A stretch of DNA of 44,069 nt, taken from a virus. Under the pieces are notes generated by a model, which was not told the origin of the DNA, ran no database searches, and was given only the letters and a program-made list of their open reading frames with translations. The stretch spans positions 1 to 44,069 of the IMG/VR virus record IMGVR_UViG_3300036826_000136. The stretch is one strand, 5' to 3'. Positions 1-8,977 of this stretch are shown one piece after another. The translations under genes were made by a program, and so were the position numbers. Each line of letters begins with the position of its first letter. Positions within the stretch are counted from its first letter, which is position 1.

Positions 1-150
1 TTGCCAAGGCCATCGCCCTCCACGAGATACGGCCCGCTTATAGGCAACAATATCGTCTCCATCTTCACACCCCACTTTCACCAGGCGCGGAAGCTTTATG
101 TCTGGCGGATTTTGGTTTTTCGGGTAGGGCGTCTGATACCACTCAGGCAT
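1..150 (-). CDS. Probable cell-wall lysin / peptidoglycan-binding protein, N-terminus only
   Basis: Only the first 50 codons are in the window; the gene runs off the left edge. It starts with ATG at 150 and overlaps the end of the upstream gene by 8 bases. The visible protein begins MPEWYQTPYPKN and contains a stretch resembling IVAYKRAVSRGGRWPW. From memory, such a stretch occurs in phage and actinobacterial lysin-type proteins ahead of a peptidoglycan-binding domain; this is not proven here. Its place directly after the tail fibre genes fits a lysis module. No catalytic domain can be seen, so the function is an inference. Confidence 0.6.
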   Translation of the reverse strand, partial: MPEWYQTPYPKNQNPPDIKLPRLVKVGCEDGDDIVAYKRAVSRGGRWPWQ

Positions 151-337
151 CGCTTTTTGCCTCCTCATCTCCGATCTCATCAGCAGGTGGACGGAGCCAG
201 GGGCCAAGATCCCGATAGCCCTCCAGAATCTGCTGTGCCACATTGGCCACAGCAATACGAATCACATCATCGTCAAACATCAGCTCATTTATGAATACCT
301 GAATTTCCTCTTCAGCCCTTCTTATTTCTTCTTTCAT
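143..337 (-). CDS. Small acidic hypothetical protein
   Basis: A 64-residue acidic protein, mostly predicted helix (MKEEIRRAEEEIQVFINELMF near the start). No family is recognised. I chose the ATG at 337, preceded by GGGGTGACG; an in-frame GTG at 343 is the alternative. It lies between a tail protein gene and the probable lysin gene and overlaps the latter by 8 bases, so it is probably co-translated with it. Its position before the lysis genes would suit a tail accessory or lysis-related factor, but there is no transmembrane segment, so a holin role is not supported. Confidence 0.6.
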   Translation of the reverse strand: MKEEIRRAEEEIQVFINELMFDDDVIRIAVANVAQQILEGYRDLGPWLRPPADEIGDEEAKSDA

Positions 338-348
338 CGTCACCCCAA

Positions 349-1305
349 TCAGTCTTTCAAAAGCCGCAAGAAAATAGGTGATTTGTCTCCCGGTATCAGA
401 CCGGGGCCAGCACGAGTGTAGGCATCACCACTACCTGACAAAAATCCTCGTACTCCGAATGCTTTGGTACCGGCTGTTGGAACCCAGCGCTTCCAGAGGT
501 TGATTCCATTCTCGGCACCCGTGGCTGAGGACATCCTTTGCCTGCCTATCTCCGGGCCGGGAGTAGAATCAATATAGAGGACAAAAATAGCCTCCAGGTC
601 TGTCCCCGATGTCCAGTCCACCAAAGGAACATAGCAGTGCAGCAAATAGGTGGTCAAGCCGTCAACGGTAATAGCCGGTGCAGTTACAATTTCATTAGCA
701 GTACCGTCAGTAGTCGCTGTGATATGGACATCGCTCGTGTGCTCGGTGTGACTAATCAGACTACTCACCGCAACGGCTCCCAGCCCGATCTTGGTATCAC
801 GGCGAACCTTGGTGTCGATGCCAGCAGAGGAAATTGTAGACCCACTGACGAGGACATTAGCCAGCAGTGTTGTATTGGAAGGGATCGCTGCCGCGCCTGA
901 CAGGTTCGTGAGATCGGCCCCTGCGGTCGGTGTCCCGGCGATGACTTTAAACTGCCCTTTCTTTCCAGAGCCGACCGGATCATCCTGAGATTCGTCAGTG
1001 ACCAGAAAAACAACACGATCGACTCTAGGCTGAGCAGCAGGAGCGGTGAAATTGTTAGCCCAGTCGGGATTGGTAGCACCGGATTTGGACAGGGCTGAGT
1101 TTTTGACACAGCGCACATCTCCGGGGCCGTACTGGACATAGGCCCTGCCAGCCGTCACCTGCACACCCAGAGTGGCCGGGGACTGCGGCTGTACCTGGAC
1201 ATCACCGGAGACTGCTCCCGGTGAAAAAAGATCAGACAGCCATTCGTAAACGACATCGTAGTCGAACCAGATGTTCGGATCCTTCAATGGAAAAACTTGT
1301 AGCAT
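349..1305 (-). CDS. Tail or baseplate appendage protein
   Basis: A 318-residue protein, rich in Ser, Thr, Gly and Ala and probably mostly beta strand. The first 110 residues (MLQVFPLKDPNIWFDYDVVY, then VTAGRAYVQYGPGDVR) resemble the N-terminal attachment part of phage fibre proteins, and the C-terminal half looks like a compact beta domain. Its ATG overlaps the stop of the collar-fibre gene (TAATG), so translation is coupled. Following the collar fibre, it is probably another receptor-binding or adaptor subunit at the baseplate periphery. No enzymatic motif was seen. Confidence 0.65.
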   Translation of the reverse strand: MLQVFPLKDPNIWFDYDVVYEWLSDLFSPGAVSGDVQVQPQSPATLGVQVTAGRAYVQYGPGDVRCVKNSALSKSGATNPDWANNFTAPAAQPRVDRVVFLVTDESQDDPVGSGKKGQFKVIAGTPTAGADLTNLSGAAAIPSNTTLLANVLVSGSTISSAGIDTKVRRDTKIGLGAVAVSSLISHTEHTSDVHITATTDGTANEIVTAPAITVDGLTTYLLHCYVPLVDWTSGTDLEAIFVLYIDSTPGPEIGRQRMSSATGAENGINLWKRWVPTAGTKAFGVRGFLSGSGDAYTRAGPGLIPGDKSPIFLRLLKD

Positions 1306-2270
1306 TACGGCGTATGCACCGCCGGGTAGACACGGATGATCCAGTTGAGCGTGATGAAGGCTGGCCGATCTTGATTATTTGTATCTCCCGATGTTTTTGC
1401 ATTGACCTGAATGTCCGAGGGGTCAGAAGCCGAAGGGCCAATGTGCGCAGGATTGATCGGCCGGTCATAGAGGTGATGGTGTGAGGCCGCACGTTGCGCA
1501 TTGGCCAGGCCGTCGTTCTTGTTGAGTGCGTTGTGATGGACATGCGCTCCTACACCGACGATCATCCGTCCCTGGATGTCGGGGATGTTGAAGCTGGATC
1601 CTGAGCCCCCGAAGGCATAGCCGAGGACATTGAACAGCGCCGCGTAGGTTGTGGTGGAAAGCGAGCGGCCATTGCAGATCATGTAATTGACAGGCTCGGA
1701 GCTACCAGGCCAGGCCGAGATCAGTCCTACCTGGGGATCAACTGCTCCCCCTCCACCACCCCCGCCCCCACTAACGCCAGGAATGGTAATATCAAGACGA
1801 CCGGAAGCTGGATTGTCGGTGACGGTTACACCAGATCCCTGGAAGTTGAGCGTATTGCGGGAAGGCATGGTGCTGCCCTCATCCTGAATGGCAATTACAG
1901 CCCCGGCTAGGTTTGTACTCCAGACCGGGACAGCATCAGTGCCGAGGTTGATCTCCAGACGGTTCGTGGACGAGTTGACGATGACCAGACCATAGGGTCG
2001 AGAGCCTGCCGGGATAGCGTCCCTCTGCGCCGTCGTAAACTGACCGGGCACGATCCCGCCCAGCCCTCGGACAATGCCGTCTGCGCGTAGAGCAGCAGAG
2101 AGGCGGGCCTCCGATGCCCCGTACTTCAAGAGCTGGATGGTGCCGTCCCCGATGCGGACTGTAGCCAGGTCGATCGTCTGCGTGAAATCAGACAGACCAG
2201 CAGCAGCATCCTGAATCGCGTTCAAGTCTCCGGCATAGAGGCGACCGTTAGGGGCAGCACCAGTTGCCAC
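1305..2270 (-). CDS. Tail fibre with collar domain
   Basis: A 321-residue protein. The N-terminal half carries the baseplate-binding part. An eight-glycine run near residue 170 forms a flexible linker. The C-terminal part is a phage tail collar domain (Pfam Tail Collar family): ICNGRSLSTTTYAALF is followed by FNIPDIQGRMIVGVG, a His-rich stretch (SHHHLYD), and the typical ending PAFITLNWIIRV. Proteins of this family form short tail fibres or collar-like adhesins (compare T4 gp12) and bind host surface structures. The gene follows the tail protein I gene and precedes a second appendage gene. The family call is firm; the receptor is unknown. Confidence 0.85.
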   Translation of the reverse strand: MATGAAPNGRLYAGDLNAIQDAAAGLSDFTQTIDLATVRIGDGTIQLLKYGASEARLSAALRADGIVRGLGGIVPGQFTTAQRDAIPAGSRPYGLVIVNSSTNRLEINLGTDAVPVWSTNLAGAVIAIQDEGSTMPSRNTLNFQGSGVTVTDNPASGRLDITIPGVSGGGGGGGGAVDPQVGLISAWPGSSEPVNYMICNGRSLSTTTYAALFNVLGYAFGGSGSSFNIPDIQGRMIVGVGAHVHHNALNKNDGLANAQRAASHHHLYDRPINPAHIGPSASDPSDIQVNAKTSGDTNNQDRPAFITLNWIIRVYPAVHTP

Positions 2271-2303
2271 AAATGTTTTTACTTTTTGAATTTCAATCGC
2301 CTC

Positions 2304-4205
2304 CTATCCGGTAAGGATATCCCGTCCGGTATTGTAGCGTTGCTGTATTTGTTCTGGAGTCAGCCAGTTTTGCGAGAGCGAGACATAGCCTATGTTGCCC
2401 TGGAAGGTTGAGGAGTTGAACCCATCGTCACCAATCCACAACGGCGTGCTAGTGCTGACACACGTTCCAGCAGAATCGACCACAGTCTGATCTACCGCAT
2501 TTATGTAAATCTTGACATTTGACCCGGCCTTCTGGACGACCAGATAGTAAAGACTGTTGTCAAGGTAATTGCTGGAGTGGGCCAGAAGTACCCCACCAGG
2601 AATCGCCACCCGGATCTGATCTCCACCCACTTGCACAAAGAAAGCACCGACGCCCTTGGAAACCAGATAGCCGTTGACACCAGCAGCAGTACGCTTGAAC
2701 CAGCACTCGAAGCACCAGTTGTCACCGAGGTCTAGTCGAGGATGATCAGGTACCTGAATCCGCCCACCGGCAAGAAGAACGTTCTTGCTCGGCCTGGCTG
2801 CAATCGGTACCGAAGTTAAAATTGTCAGATCATCCACTGCGGCCGTACCTTCCGAAGCCATCAGGATCGGTCTGACCGTAGTCAGATTAGCATGAGTATT
2901 GTCAGTCCCCTCTATGACCTTGAACCACTGGCCACCGCTTCTGCGCCAGGCAGTAACTTTGCTCTTATCGTAGAAAATACCGAGGTCATCCCCGGCTAGA
3001 AACGTGGTCGCTGTTCCACCCAGGGTAGAGATCGTTCCATTGATGACGCGATTAATGGAAATGTTGGCATTGCCGCCCGGGAAGCTGAGCACGACCTTGT
3101 ACCAGTTGTCCGTTCCTCCCCCGGTGGGATCACCCAGACCTATCTGTATCTGCTGGCCGGACGGGGGAAGTGTCGACACCTTGACCGAAACACCAGAGGG
3201 GAAGGGATAGGAAGCTGAAGAGTAATACGTGGTGCTGGCTACACCGCCGATATTCTTGGCCTGATTAGAACGCACCGCCCAGGAGCCGATCCACGTCGTC
3301 CAGCCTGTCATCGGCGGGCCTTGATCAGCCCGGTTGAAGTTATCAATTACAGAGCCGGCGCTGATGTAATTAATAGCTGGCTGTTGGTCGTTGACCAGCA
3401 AGGCCAGGTTGTCAAGCGTGTAGGCCCCACTGTACGTCCCGTGCAATGCATCGTAGGCGTAGTCGAGCGCCAGCGTACCCGTAGAAGCTACATCGTTCAG
3501 CTTCCAAAAGCCGTTTGGCTCCAGCATGTCGTAGGTCTCCCACTCATAGTTGAGCGGAGACGGCTTGCCGGTCGTGATCAGTCGGGTAATCCCAGCCGGG
3601 GTGAAATGGTCAAGATCCCGCTGCAATGCAAATACATCCGGTGTAAAATCCGAGTCGATACAGACGTTGTAGCGGAAGCGAGGGATGTCCTCGTAGATCC
3701 GGTACATATCCTTGACCAGCCCGGGCTCGCCGTAGATCGGCACACCGGGGACTCCTGCTACTCCACCCTCCGGGCCGAGATCGACGCCAGGCGGGAACAG
3801 CTTGATCGGCTCGCCATAGGCCAGCGAGAACAGATAGCTCTCCACGATGTTCCTGCGCTGTGTTCTTGTAAATGGGCCTTTGCGCAACCTGGCCAGTACC
3901 GCGTCTCTACGCTGCTGGAGCGTCTGATTAGGCGGATTCATGGGCAGCCCGACTTCGCGCTCCCACTCGTCCAGGAATTGCGAGGAGGTCTGTGCGAAAC
4001 GCTCAGCCCAGATCAGATCGAGCTGATCCTGGCCAAGCTGAATCCAGTCTGAGAAGATTCTGCGCAGAAGCCCCCAGTTGGAATCCTGATTGCCGGGAAA
4101 GAACTTGGGTGGCTCCTCGGCAATGAAACTCCACTCAGCATCGGTCAGCGGTTTCTCAGCCGGGAGTATCGGTTGCTGTGTAATTGGATTGAGTTCTGTG
4201 GTCAT
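2304..4205 (-). CDS. Baseplate/tail protein I-like protein with appended LamG-like domain
   Basis: A 633-residue, three-part protein. Residues 1 to about 215 resemble tail protein I or the YmfQ/DUF2313 group that follows baseplate J in many myoviruses (WAERFAQTSSQFLDEWEREVGL, then QRRDAVLARLRKG). A middle part begins VIDNFNRADQGPP and has a counterpart in the glycosidase-like gene at 27482-29395. The last 150 residues resemble a LamG/concanavalin-type carbohydrate-binding fold (NWCFECWFKRT, IYINAVDQ, GNIGYVSLSQNWLTPEQI). Known members are usually much shorter (about 200 residues), so the C-terminal two thirds are an addition, probably for glycan binding at the baseplate edge. Confidence 0.8.
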   Translation of the reverse strand: MTTELNPITQQPILPAEKPLTDAEWSFIAEEPPKFFPGNQDSNWGLLRRIFSDWIQLGQDQLDLIWAERFAQTSSQFLDEWEREVGLPMNPPNQTLQQRRDAVLARLRKGPFTRTQRRNIVESYLFSLAYGEPIKLFPPGVDLGPEGGVAGVPGVPIYGEPGLVKDMYRIYEDIPRFRYNVCIDSDFTPDVFALQRDLDHFTPAGITRLITTGKPSPLNYEWETYDMLEPNGFWKLNDVASTGTLALDYAYDALHGTYSGAYTLDNLALLVNDQQPAINYISAGSVIDNFNRADQGPPMTGWTTWIGSWAVRSNQAKNIGGVASTTYYSSASYPFPSGVSVKVSTLPPSGQQIQIGLGDPTGGGTDNWYKVVLSFPGGNANISINRVINGTISTLGGTATTFLAGDDLGIFYDKSKVTAWRRSGGQWFKVIEGTDNTHANLTTVRPILMASEGTAAVDDLTILTSVPIAARPSKNVLLAGGRIQVPDHPRLDLGDNWCFECWFKRTAAGVNGYLVSKGVGAFFVQVGGDQIRVAIPGGVLLAHSSNYLDNSLYYLVVQKAGSNVKIYINAVDQTVVDSAGTCVSTSTPLWIGDDGFNSSTFQGNIGYVSLSQNWLTPEQIQQRYNTGRDILTG

Positions 4206-5621
4206 CTAGGTTACCGTGACGGTGCCGGGGATGAATTTCTGAGTGGAGGACGAGGTTTGATTTGTCGTCGGTGATGTGACGACTACATCCAGAACACCAG
4301 GCAAGCCGTAGACCGCATCGACAATCGCCGCCACGTAAAGAGTACCGCCGACTGGGATGCCCTCGATCAGGTCGGCAATTGCCTGCTGTATCGAAGGTGT
4401 AATGTCGACGAGGGTGTGAGTGGTATCAGGAGTCACGTCCACTGTCACCGGCCGGATGCTAGGTGTAAACGTAGAGACGTGGATGGTGATGTTGGCGATG
4501 TCCTCGGCCTTGAGGAAATTGTAAACCTGCGTGACGATACTGGGATCGGGAATCGCACCGCCTGGCCCTGCAATCCTAACCGTGACATGACCATTCGTTG
4601 GTACACCAAGGTTGTCGTTTTCAAAGACGGTGGCAGATTCCACACCTTCAATCGACTCGGCCCAGGATTCGAGGTCGGCTGCAGAGCCGGTCTGTGGATC
4701 GGCAATAGCCGTCATCAGCCTGATCCGATAGTCCTCCAGCTCCTCCGGATCGGATCCGCCGGTAAAGGCCATCAGATTTGTTACATCTGTAAAACCGGAG
4801 GGAAGGTCGATGATGATGTTGACCATACCGGGGACGATGTTTCCATCCGTGCCTACGGACTCGGCTATGGCACCGACCGTGACCGAATGAGCCGTATCCA
4901 CCACAGGAGCGGATGCGCCTAGAGAAGCGTCCAACACGTTATCGGTAAATGTGGTGGCCGTGTTGTTGGCCAGCGTGGTCACGAGCAGGTATGGCCCACT
5001 GCCGTTCTTCTGTCTGTAAATCTTGCGCGAGATAGTTCCCGGCCCACCGATCGGGATAGCAGTCAGGTCGATTTGCTGAGCTGTAACTGCCGTGGCATTG
5101 GAATCAATGCTCTGCAACGACTCCCCGGAGGCCGTCACATACGTGACCGCGTACTCATAGGTACCGGACAGATTCCCCGCCGTCGCATTCACGGCCGAGA
5201 CAGGAGGTGTCGGCGTCCCCGGAGAGGGAATCTGTGCGTCACCCATCAGCTCAAAGGCGATGGGCTGTAGACCGAATCCCCGTGGTGCTCCTACCAGCGA
5301 CCCAGCAGGAGCAAAATCACCATCGCCGCCGGTCAGCGTTACTTGACCTGACGCATACGTACCCAGCTTGCGCGGGACGGCATACATCTCACCGAACATC
5401 GCCAGGGCAGCACCAGAGGCTGTCTGGGGGAAGCAGTCCTGGAGAAGAAGTTGATTGGCCAGCAGGACATTTTCAATCTGCCCTGACTCAATCGCAAACA
5501 GGATATAGGTAATGCCGTCCGTGCCGATGTAGGCATCCGAGATCGCCCCTTGCAGCTCGGCCAGCATGTCTACCGTAATTTGCTGCCGGGACTGGTAGAG
5601 CGCAGTGTTGTTGATTGGCAT
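4206..5621 (-). CDS. Baseplate J-like protein with inserted beta domain
   Basis: A 471-residue baseplate wedge protein of the gpJ / T4 gp6 type. The N-terminus (ALYQSRQQITVDMLAELQ) and the core VNIIIDLPSGFTDVTN, GSDPEELEDYRIRLMTAI and VESATVFENDNL are typical of the family. Between about residues 136 and 245 there is an extra beta-sandwich resembling fibronectin type III (YEYAVTYVTASGESLQS, RKIYRQKNGSGPYLLVTTL). Such an insertion is not part of a minimal J protein and probably projects from the wedge. The gene follows the gp25-like gene by a few bases and abuts the tail protein I gene, the standard P2-like order. Confidence 0.88.
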   Translation of the reverse strand: MPINNTALYQSRQQITVDMLAELQGAISDAYIGTDGITYILFAIESGQIENVLLANQLLLQDCFPQTASGAALAMFGEMYAVPRKLGTYASGQVTLTGGDGDFAPAGSLVGAPRGFGLQPIAFELMGDAQIPSPGTPTPPVSAVNATAGNLSGTYEYAVTYVTASGESLQSIDSNATAVTAQQIDLTAIPIGGPGTISRKIYRQKNGSGPYLLVTTLANNTATTFTDNVLDASLGASAPVVDTAHSVTVGAIAESVGTDGNIVPGMVNIIIDLPSGFTDVTNLMAFTGGSDPEELEDYRIRLMTAIADPQTGSAADLESWAESIEGVESATVFENDNLGVPTNGHVTVRIAGPGGAIPDPSIVTQVYNFLKAEDIANITIHVSTFTPSIRPVTVDVTPDTTHTLVDITPSIQQAIADLIEGIPVGGTLYVAAIVDAVYGLPGVLDVVVTSPTTNQTSSSTQKFIPGTVTVT

Positions 5622-5630
5622 AGTGCTCCT

Positions 5631-6032
5631 TTAGGGAAGCGTCACCGAGAGTCGGATCAGCTCACCAGGCAACGGGGCAACGTCAGGCGTCAGCCACAAG
5701 TAATCGACAATGACCTGGATCCGATCAAGCGGCTGTGGAATGATGTGGATGTCCCTGATTTGAATTTCATTACGGATCGGATCAAGAGCCTCACGCACCA
5801 GGCCGTCGATATCACCTTCAGCCTCGGGCATGTCCTCGGACAGAACCAAGTCGAGACGGCTGCCCAGTGTGCCTGCTTCATCGAACAGCCAGGAGCCACG
5901 CAGCATTCGCAAGCGCGTGATGATGCGCTGATTTATCAACTCGATCCCGTCAACATAATCGAGGTCACGGTTAGAGGCAAAGAGCAAATCACCCGCCCGA
6001 CTCATGGCGATATCCCAGGGAATGTCAATCAC
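5631..6032 (-). CDS. Baseplate wedge protein, gp25/W-like
   Basis: A 133-residue protein, the usual length for the GPW/gp25 family. Conserved features include the N-terminal strand region DIAMSRAGDLLFASNRDL, the helix GIELINQRIITRLRMLRGSW followed by D-E-AGTLGSRL, and the C-terminal strands IQVIVDYL. Known members have a lysozyme-like-sized but non-enzymatic fold that links sheath and wedge. The start ATG overlaps the stop of the upstream gene, and baseplate J follows within 10 bases. The family call rests on pattern and position together. Confidence 0.8.
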   Translation of the reverse strand: MIDIPWDIAMSRAGDLLFASNRDLDYVDGIELINQRIITRLRMLRGSWLFDEAGTLGSRLDLVLSEDMPEAEGDIDGLVREALDPIRNEIQIRDIHIIPQPLDRIQVIVDYLWLTPDVAPLPGELIRLSVTLP

Positions 6033-6418
6033 TCTCCCTCATCAATGGCAAAGTTGGTGCTGTTGAGAGCACCGAGACAACGGGGCATCCTGTTCGACCC
6101 CATTTCCCTAACGACGATGACCAGCTCTCCGACCTTCGGCACCTTCAGCCTGGCCGTGGCTATCTTCACATCGGTAAAATAGTCGCCCCAGCCCCAGCCG
6201 GTGTTCTTCGGTGTCTCGTCGTAGTATTTCACTTCATACTCGAATCCATAGAGCGGAATCGGAACATCCTCCAGCTCTTTGATCCAGACCAGCCTGTTGT
6301 TGAGATCGTTCTTAGTAACGCGACTGATGATTACAGGGTCGCTGCGTCGTCCAGCAATTTCCTTCGTCAGCTTGGTGACGAACTCTCTGATCGAATCCCA
6401 TTCGTGATCTTCAAGCAT
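6029..6418 (-). CDS. Baseplate spike or plug-like protein
   Basis: A 129-residue protein. After an N-terminal helix (EWDSIREFVTKLTKEIAGRR) the rest is beta-rich, with a short aromatic/Gly stretch NTGWGWGDYF and a strand-rich end KVPKVGELVIVVREMG. Position between the hub (upstream) and the gp25-like wedge (downstream) is where gpV/gp5-type central spike or OB-fold proteins sit in P2-like and T4-like tails. No repeated spike motif was seen, so the role is inferred from order. Its ATG overlaps the last base of the hub gene. Confidence 0.6.
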   Translation of the reverse strand: MLEDHEWDSIREFVTKLTKEIAGRRSDPVIISRVTKNDLNNRLVWIKELEDVPIPLYGFEYEVKYYDETPKNTGWGWGDYFTDVKIATARLKVPKVGELVIVVREMGSNRMPRCLGALNSTNFAIDEGE

Positions 6419-8691
6419 CAGTAGCCAATGTGAATGTGATCCCAGTGGTCAGTAGTGATATGACAGGTATTTCCGCTGCCGTGTTCGGTATCCCACTGCT
6501 GGCAGGCTACGTCACTATCATCGTGGCCATTTCCATTACAAATGATCTGAGTCGGCAGCAAGCCTTGATCACCCAGACCTTTGAGGAATTGCATGATCGA
6601 AATAGTTACATCTTTTGATCCAGACCATTTGACAGGCTGAGCGCCAGTTTTCACCGTACCAACAAGGTCTACATCCACAGCCAGCCCCAGAGGATGCCTG
6701 CCCGAATTGCAGTGATGATCTTCGACAATGGCAAAAGTACCGAGGCTGTAACCGGAATCCATCAGCGTGGAAAGGACAGCCGGTACTCGCCAGTCCAAAT
6801 ACACATCATTGCCGCACTGATTATGAAGAGTCTGCCCTTGGACAACTCTCGACAACTGATCATGCTCGTTGTTGCCAAGGCGGATCCTGCCAGCGGCCTC
6901 ATAGTCGAGAACTCGCTGAGCCCAGTAAGGTGCCGACTTCTTGTTTTTATCAGCAGTGGGCGGCTTACCTGCGCCACCAGGAGGAACGGTGCCGGGTGGC
7001 CAGCCTCCCGGTGGAGGTTGCGGCTCTGAGCCGGGGATAGGAGTGCAGTCCAGGGCATCCCCGGCTAGGCCCAGAATTTTCTCTACACGACCACGGATGT
7101 CTGGAGCCCACTCAGGACAGCAATACTTTGGCCCGACATCCTCAATAGTATTGTTTTTTCCGCTCTTGTGATATGTACCGCTGAACGCCTTAGCATACTC
7201 CAGGTAAACATCACACCAGGAGTTAGAGCTAAAATCATAGGTATGGCCGGGACTACAATTCCAGCCCCAGGTATTGAACCAGCCGCACATCGACGTACCC
7301 AGGACACCCTCCAGGCGAGCGATAGCCGCAATCCAGACTGGATTCATGCCACCCTTGACGCCCTGCTCGACCATGCACTTACCCGTACCATTCATCGGTG
7401 AGTTAGGTTTCTCATCGCTAATGTATTTGTTAATGGCTGCGGCCAGCTTGTCAGCATCGACGATGTTCAAATACTGAGCGTTGCTCATGTCGCAGGTACC
7501 GTTGGGGCCTTTTCCTCCACCCTGACCGGGATTCAACGGCGCAGGAGCAGTACCCTTTCCCTGCTGTTGCACTGCGGTCGTCCACTGAGGATCGTCAGGA
7601 GTGCGCTGCGACAAAGCAAATCCTTCTTCGCGCAAGCGCACCTCCTGGACAAACCCGGAGGCATCACCACGCACCGTAGTGCCGACAATGAAAAAGGTAC
7701 CGTTGATGGCATAGGCGGGCAGGCGCACGGTACAGAGCGTATTGCGCTCAATCAGAAATCCAGGATCAGGAATCGTCACTACCAGCTCCAGGGCTCCCAC
7801 CTTGGATTCGTAAATTTCCTCGTCGGCAACCTTGCGCGCGCCCTTGGCATTGGTGACCGTACTGTTCTCGATGATCTTCACCGGCTTACGTAGCCAGTCC
7901 TGGATCTGCGTGTCGTAGGACGTGACTACCTGACGGCTGTTGTCGTCAGCCTGCTTACCCCAGACAACCTGTGCCTGCCAGATCCGCTGTTGAGCCGACT
8001 TGTGAAAGCTAAAATTTGTGATCGGCAGCTCATCATTCTTGAGAGGGACGGTGCCGAATGCGTACTTGGCCTGGCCTGATGTGAGCAAGGCCGAGGTCAG
8101 GGTACCGTCGGGCTCACACCACAGCCACAGTTTTTCCTTGCGGATCAGTCGGTACCAAAATTCCCAGTAGGTCTCCGAGCCATCGGTGTACTGACGCTTA
8201 GGCCCACCGGGAACAGGAGCCAGATTGAATTTCTCAAAACCCAGCTCCTGAGCCTCTTGCCTGATGATCTCGGCAGCATTCAGACCCCGGTAGGTCTGGG
8301 GGATGTGAACAGAGTCGGTGGCAATCGAGGACAGATCCCTGCCGGAGAGCTGAATCGTGCCACTCTCGGTATAGGAGACATCATCGGTAATGCCGGTCAT
8401 CAAATACACAATATCTGCACCGGCACCGAAAATCTGCACCCTGATCTCGGTATTGCGCGTCAGGGCATCGTTGAGATCCCCGTCGATATTGCCCAGCTCC
8501 AGCGACCAGGAATCAGCGTCGGTGTCGATCGCTGTCTCCACGTTGTACTGCTCGACGCGGTGAACCGTCTGCGCCTTGTAGCTGCCACTACCTTCCCACT
8601 TGGACGTGAGTACGGCCTTGACCTGCGTGGGATCCAGAACACGCGGGCTCGGCGTGCTCAGAGGCTTGCTGGCCTCCTGTGCTACGGGCAC
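6418..8691 (-). CDS. Baseplate hub (gpD-like) with two C-terminal cell-wall-degrading domains
   Basis: A 757-residue protein. Residues 1 to about 375 resemble the gpD/late control hub family (ISSIATDSVHIP-like region, QTYRGLNAAEIIRQEAQELG, and VVWGKQADDNSRQVVTSYD). A Pro/Gly linker follows. Residues about 405-560 look like a glucosaminidase or transglycosylase-type domain (NPVWIAAIARLEGVLGTSM, NTWGWNCSPG, several Cys). A second Pro/Gly linker leads to residues about 600-757, which resemble an M15-type peptidase: GRHPLGLAVDVD followed by the metal-binding ending DHWDHIHIGY (His752, His754). This would cut both glycan and peptide parts of peptidoglycan during DNA injection. Most hubs carry at most one such domain. 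Confidence 0.85.
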   Translation of the reverse strand: MPVAQEASKPLSTPSPRVLDPTQVKAVLTSKWEGSGSYKAQTVHRVEQYNVETAIDTDADSWSLELGNIDGDLNDALTRNTEIRVQIFGAGADIVYLMTGITDDVSYTESGTIQLSGRDLSSIATDSVHIPQTYRGLNAAEIIRQEAQELGFEKFNLAPVPGGPKRQYTDGSETYWEFWYRLIRKEKLWLWCEPDGTLTSALLTSGQAKYAFGTVPLKNDELPITNFSFHKSAQQRIWQAQVVWGKQADDNSRQVVTSYDTQIQDWLRKPVKIIENSTVTNAKGARKVADEEIYESKVGALELVVTIPDPGFLIERNTLCTVRLPAYAINGTFFIVGTTVRGDASGFVQEVRLREEGFALSQRTPDDPQWTTAVQQQGKGTAPAPLNPGQGGGKGPNGTCDMSNAQYLNIVDADKLAAAINKYISDEKPNSPMNGTGKCMVEQGVKGGMNPVWIAAIARLEGVLGTSMCGWFNTWGWNCSPGHTYDFSSNSWCDVYLEYAKAFSGTYHKSGKNNTIEDVGPKYCCPEWAPDIRGRVEKILGLAGDALDCTPIPGSEPQPPPGGWPPGTVPPGGAGKPPTADKNKKSAPYWAQRVLDYEAAGRIRLGNNEHDQLSRVVQGQTLHNQCGNDVYLDWRVPAVLSTLMDSGYSLGTFAIVEDHHCNSGRHPLGLAVDVDLVGTVKTGAQPVKWSGSKDVTISIMQFLKGLGDQGLLPTQIICNGNGHDDSDVACQQWDTEHGSGNTCHITTDHWDHIHIGY

Positions 8692-8707
8692 CTATGGCTC
8701 CAGGAGC

Positions 8708-8796
8708 CCCTGTAAGCCGTTCTAAGCCCCTCCAACGCCTCCATTGGGGTCGAGGCACACCCATACCGATGGAGAGGCTTAGAACGCCTTACACGG
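8708..8796. repeat. Palindromic element, copy 1
   Basis: Two 26-bp arms at 8708-8733 and 8771-8796 are inverted repeats matching at 23 positions, separated by 37 bases that can form a smaller CTCCAT/ATGGAG pairing. The element fills the gap between the 58-residue gene (stop at 8801) and the hub start (8691). The sequence AGGAGCCCCTGTAAG (8702-8716) recurs exactly, on the opposite strand, in copy 2 near 30.87 kb. The core GCTTAGAACGCCTTA recurs exactly near 36.57 kb. There is no U-run, so it is not a typical terminator. Confidence 0.8.
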
Positions 8797-8800
8797 CTTC

Positions 8801-8977
8801 TCATAGCAAGCTCTGCAGGTAGGCCGAGTCGATGTAGGCGTCGAATTGCGCATAGCGCTTCTTCCGGGGCGCACGCGGATTGATCAGGAGCCAGGTCTTG
8901 TACGCCTCGATGGCCTGAGCATGACGCTGCTTGGCCAGCGCCTTCTTGCGCGGTCTAGTAAGCGACTCGCGTTCCAC
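8801..8977 (-). CDS. Small basic tail-region protein
   Basis: A 58-residue, Lys/Arg-rich helical protein (VERESLTRPRKKALAKQRHA at the start, RKKRYAQFDAYIDSAYLQSLL at the end). It starts with GTG at 8977 behind AGGTGG and overlaps the end of the LysM gene by 23 bases. It ends 4 bases before the right arm of the palindromic element. No family is recognised. Overlap with the upstream gene, a usable ribosome site and clean coding composition support it as real. Its place between the LysM protein and the hub suggests a small tail accessory factor. Confidence 0.65.
   Translation of the reverse strand: MERESLTRPRKKALAKQRHAQAIEAYKTWLLINPRAPRKKRYAQFDAYIDSAYLQSLL

Noticed and set aside
3321-4052. Plus-strand ORF of 243 codons
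   Set aside because: Antisense to the well-supported tail protein I-like gene; no matching promoter or ribosome site.
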